Source of the DNA: Chloroflexota bacterium
GTDB taxonomy: Bacteria > Chloroflexota > Dehalococcoidia > JACPQF01
Reading direction: 5' to 3'
NCBI GenBank assembly: GCA_016190625.1
Contig: JACPQF010000033.1
Span: forward strand, 1-40,861
Length of the DNA: 40,861 bases
In this document: in pieces, positions 40,805 to 40,861 of the stretch
Layout: every line of letters begins with the position of its first letter
Position numbering within the stretch: position 1 is the stretch's first letter
The notes under the pieces: model-generated
Seen by the model: only the letters and a program-made list of their open reading frames with translations
The model's database searches: none
Told to the model about the DNA's origin: nothing
Position numbers and translations under genes: made by a program

Positions 40805-40861
40805 ATGTCTCTTAAACACATCACCTATCCCACCAGACTAAGGCGAATCACGAATTAACTA
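40805..40861. other. Sequencing adapter remnant (Illumina Nextera mosaic end + index)
   Basis: The end of the window follows the Nextera read-through adapter base for base in register: a TGTCTCTTA-ACACATC-like mosaic end from 40806, CCCAC-AGAC, then TAAGGCGA (40839-40846), the N701 index as listed in Illumina sheets, then ATC-CG. There are five mismatches in the 33 bases before the index, as expected for a low-quality read end. The index matches exactly. This is not genomic DNA. Confidence 0.88.

Noticed and set aside
40549-40824. 91-codon minus-strand frame at the right edge
   Set aside because: It overlaps the FadE-type reading frame and its start lies inside adapter sequence.

Overview
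This window looks like a whole metagenomic contig from an uncultured, mostly anaerobic bacterium. My best guess is Chloroflexota, Dehalococcoidia-like. The reasons are high GC, frequent TTG/GTG starts behind strong GGAGG-type ribosome binding sites, a surface protein with an LPxTG-like tail (monoderm envelope), large families of acyl-CoA dehydrogenases, CaiB-type CoA-transferases, aldehyde:ferredoxin oxidoreductases and OB-fold/Zn-ribbon (DUF35) proteins, and a giant fused 2-hydroxyacyl-CoA dehydratase activase. The taxon is inference. No rRNA, tRNA or CRISPR was seen. The left edge cuts an IS630-type transposase. The last ~56 bases read as Illumina Nextera adapter with an N701-type index, so they are not biological.

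Left part (1-12.3 kb): a TldD/TldE protease pair; a MNT/HEPN toxin-antitoxin locus whose antitoxin is frameshifted by one extra TTCGG repeat; then a leftward operon of sensor histidine kinase, ANTAR response regulator, family-2 glycosyltransferase, YfhO-like membrane protein and an XPB/Ssl2-like helicase-associated protein. This operon has a near-consensus sigma70 promoter (12076-12104).

Middle part (12.3-19.6 kb), rightward: a PLP-dependent cysteine synthase; a decayed GNAT acetyltransferase (opposite strand); a DsbA-like lipoprotein whose redox motif is TGA-Pro-Ala-Cys followed by a bacterial SECIS-like hairpin, making it a candidate selenoprotein; a ~1390-residue acyl-CoA dehydratase activase; and a small CxxCH (haem-type) protein with an LPKAG-like tail.

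Right part (19.7-40.8 kb), all leftward: a catabolic island for CoA-thioester degradation. It holds four acyl-CoA dehydrogenases in two pairs, a flavin reductase, two AOR plus CoA-transferase pairs, two copies of an Ltp2-like thiolase/aldolase plus DUF35 module (one intact, one inactivated), two MaoC-type hydratase subunits, a Zn-ribbon HMG-CoA-synthase-like protein, a canonical thiolase, an SDR and an enoyl-CoA hydratase. The set matches actinobacterial/proteobacterial steroid side-chain removal (heteromeric ACAD, MaoC hydratase, Ltp2-DUF35 aldolase). Here tungsten-type AORs would oxidise the released aldehyde and CoA-transferases would re-activate the acid. I propose an anaerobic aldolytic chain-shortening pathway; the substrate is unknown.
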